Both the position numbers and the translations under genes were made by a program. From NCBI GenBank assembly GCA_025056565.1, contig JANWWA010000017.1:1-63821 (forward strand): 63,821 bases of DNA, written 5' to 3'. Position 1 is the stretch's first letter. The number at the start of each line of letters is the position of its first letter. Source of the DNA: Chloroherpetonaceae bacterium. Its GTDB lineage: Bacteria > Bacteroidota > Chlorobiia > Chlorobiales > Thermochlorobacteraceae. Shown here piece by piece: positions 63,009-63,821 of this stretch. Below the pieces are notes generated by a model that was given only the letters and a program-made list of their open reading frames with translations, did no database searches and was not told the DNA's origin.

Positions 63009-63821
63009 TTACAACTCGCAACTGCCGCTGACGCACCCCAGTTCCTTCGCGCCTTCCGTCTCATCATCTTCTTCGTAGCAGACAATCTCCGCAAAATCCA
63101 GATTCGGCAACTTCGCCACGAGTTCTTCATACTTCTCTTTCGTGATGGCTTCGTAGGGCGCAAGCGCATAGACGTGATTGGTGCGCGGCAAAAACGACAA
63201 GCCGCCAATGATGTCCCAGTGCTTGTAGAGCCAATTGCCAACCTCCAACCACTCCTCTTCGCCGACGCTCACCGTAACCGATGGATTGTGTTCGGTGAAA
63301 TTCGTCTTGACCAGTTTCCAGTGCTCCAACTGCTCTAACGCTGTGAGGTCATCGCGGTAAATTGCGCCTTCGGGCGCTTTGACAGGAAACTCCAGCACAT
63401 AGGTCGTCGCCGAGCCGTCGACTTGTCCCACTTCGGGTTTGTAAGGGAACTTTTGGTCTTTGAGCATTTTGAAGAGCGGGTCGCTTGCCGAAATGCGAAT
63501 GCGGCGAATGTAATACGGCGCGTGTCTGGGGTGCATTCCTGATGCGGCATCGACAAGTTGCGAAACCGTGCCCGATGGCTTGACGCAAGTAATGCATGTC
63601 GATGGGTTGATGCCAAATCGCTTGGCATACTCTTGATTGACCTTGATGGCTTCTTCTTTCAACGCGCGAAGAACTTCCGCATTGCGAACCGCAGGGCAAT
63701 CCCACTGACCCGTAATCGACACGCCAAGCAAGCGCTCTTCTTCGCAGTTCTTTTTCCATTCGGGCGAAAGGTAGGGGAAGTTCGTAAGCGTGGCTTGATA
63801 CGTGCCGAGAATCGTCGCAAG
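63009..63821 (-). CDS. nrdJ: Adenosylcobalamin-dependent ribonucleotide reductase, C-terminal part (5' end outside window)
   Basis: The frame is open to the window edge; ~270 C-terminal residues are present. They match class II reductases: ATILGTYQATLTNFPYLSPE, EEERLLGVSITGQWDCPAVR, the nucleotide-site region STCITCVKPSGTVSQLVDAA, MHPRHAPYYIRRIRI, VKTNFTEHNPSVTVSV, and a C-terminal CVSGSCEL, whose CX4C pair is the re-reduction shuttle. Active-site Cys and the cobalamin region lie partly upstream of the window. The first in-frame TTG at 63731 is internal and not a start. A terminator follows 25 nt after the stop. Confidence 0.87.
   Translation of the reverse strand, partial: LATILGTYQATLTNFPYLSPEWKKNCEEERLLGVSITGQWDCPAVRNAEVLRALKEEAIKVNQEYAKRFGINPSTCITCVKPSGTVSQLVDAASGMHPRHAPYYIRRIRISASDPLFKMLKDQKFPYKPEVGQVDGSATTYVLEFPVKAPEGAIYRDDLTALEQLEHWKLVKTNFTEHNPSVTVSVGEEEWLEVGNWLYKHWDIIGGLSFLPRTNHVYALAPYEAITKEKYEELVAKLPNLDFAEIVCYEEDDETEGAKELGCVSGSCEL

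Noticed and set aside
62789-63241. Minus-strand ORF overlapping the ribonucleotide reductase end
   Set aside because: Mostly a shadow frame of the reductase coding sequence, and its product has no family features.

Overview
The window looks like chromosome of a Chlorobi/Bacteroidetes-group bacterium (a green-sulfur-bacterium relative is the best guess). The evidence is indirect: promoters of the Bacteroidetes type (TTTG-N19-TAnnTTTG, exact or near-exact upstream of secD and rpsA), weak or absent Shine-Dalgarno sequences, a SusC-like/OMP_b-brl type TonB-associated barrel, separate SecD and SecF, a single-domain ArsA ATPase with a C-terminal HSP20-like domain, and arsenosugar-type radical SAM genes. 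No photosynthesis gene, rRNA or tRNA was found. Both window edges cut genes: a DNA methyltransferase C-terminus on the left and an adenosylcobalamin-dependent ribonucleotide reductase C-terminus on the right.

Layout. 1-8.6 kb: methyltransferase end, TetR regulator, small unknown protein plus GT4 glycosyltransferase, AsnB, large outer-membrane barrel. 8.7-13 kb (minus strand): membrane-insertion cluster, i.e. an unknown duplicated-domain membrane protein, a 62-residue protein, YidD, YidC and a PAP2 phosphatase. 13-17 kb: TrkH/TrkA potassium uptake pair and RecA. 17-22 kb (minus): ArsS and its AhpD-like partner, an EAL-CBS-GGDEF protein and a mannose-1-phosphate guanylyltransferase. 22-31.8 kb: RsmG, MurQ, a cysteine-less PTPS/QueD relative, ferrochelatase-like protein, RsfS, PrmA, Ppx/GppA, SAM methyltransferase, an ROK kinase without the zinc cysteines, M20 amidohydrolase and an F420-type NADP oxidoreductase. 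31.9-37.7 kb: YciI, a flavin-type PNPOx protein with a TetR-like operator, an ECF sigma/anti-sigma/Spy-like triad, PhzF and an M24 aminopeptidase. 37.8-46.7 kb: ComEA-like and PilM-like proteins, a histidine kinase with a degenerate receiver, then a minus-strand surface-polysaccharide block of one MsbA-like ABC exporter followed by three GT9 glycosyltransferases. 46.9-54.5 kb: ribosomal protein S1, glutamate dehydrogenase, ArsA, CTP synthase, voltage-sensor-type K+ channel. 54.6-62.7 kb: TPR histidine kinase, UbiA prenyltransferase, SecD-SecF-STAS operon, and an O-antigen-type flippase.

Most of the window is core metabolism and cell-envelope biogenesis with short operons and many overlapping or nearly abutting genes. 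Recurrent themes are envelope glycan assembly (GT4, AsnB, ManC, GT9 x3, MsbA-like, flippase, MurQ), protein insertion/export (YidC/YidD/SecDF), potassium handling (TrkH/TrkA and a Kv-type channel), and signalling (two histidine kinases, c-di-GMP, ECF sigma, STAS). I did not find a CRISPR array, prophage, insertion sequence or clear undescribed multi-gene defence system. The most promising uncharacterised units are the duplicated-domain membrane protein beside YidD/YidC, the ComEA/PilM-like/kinase group, and several enzyme homologues that lack family-defining residues.
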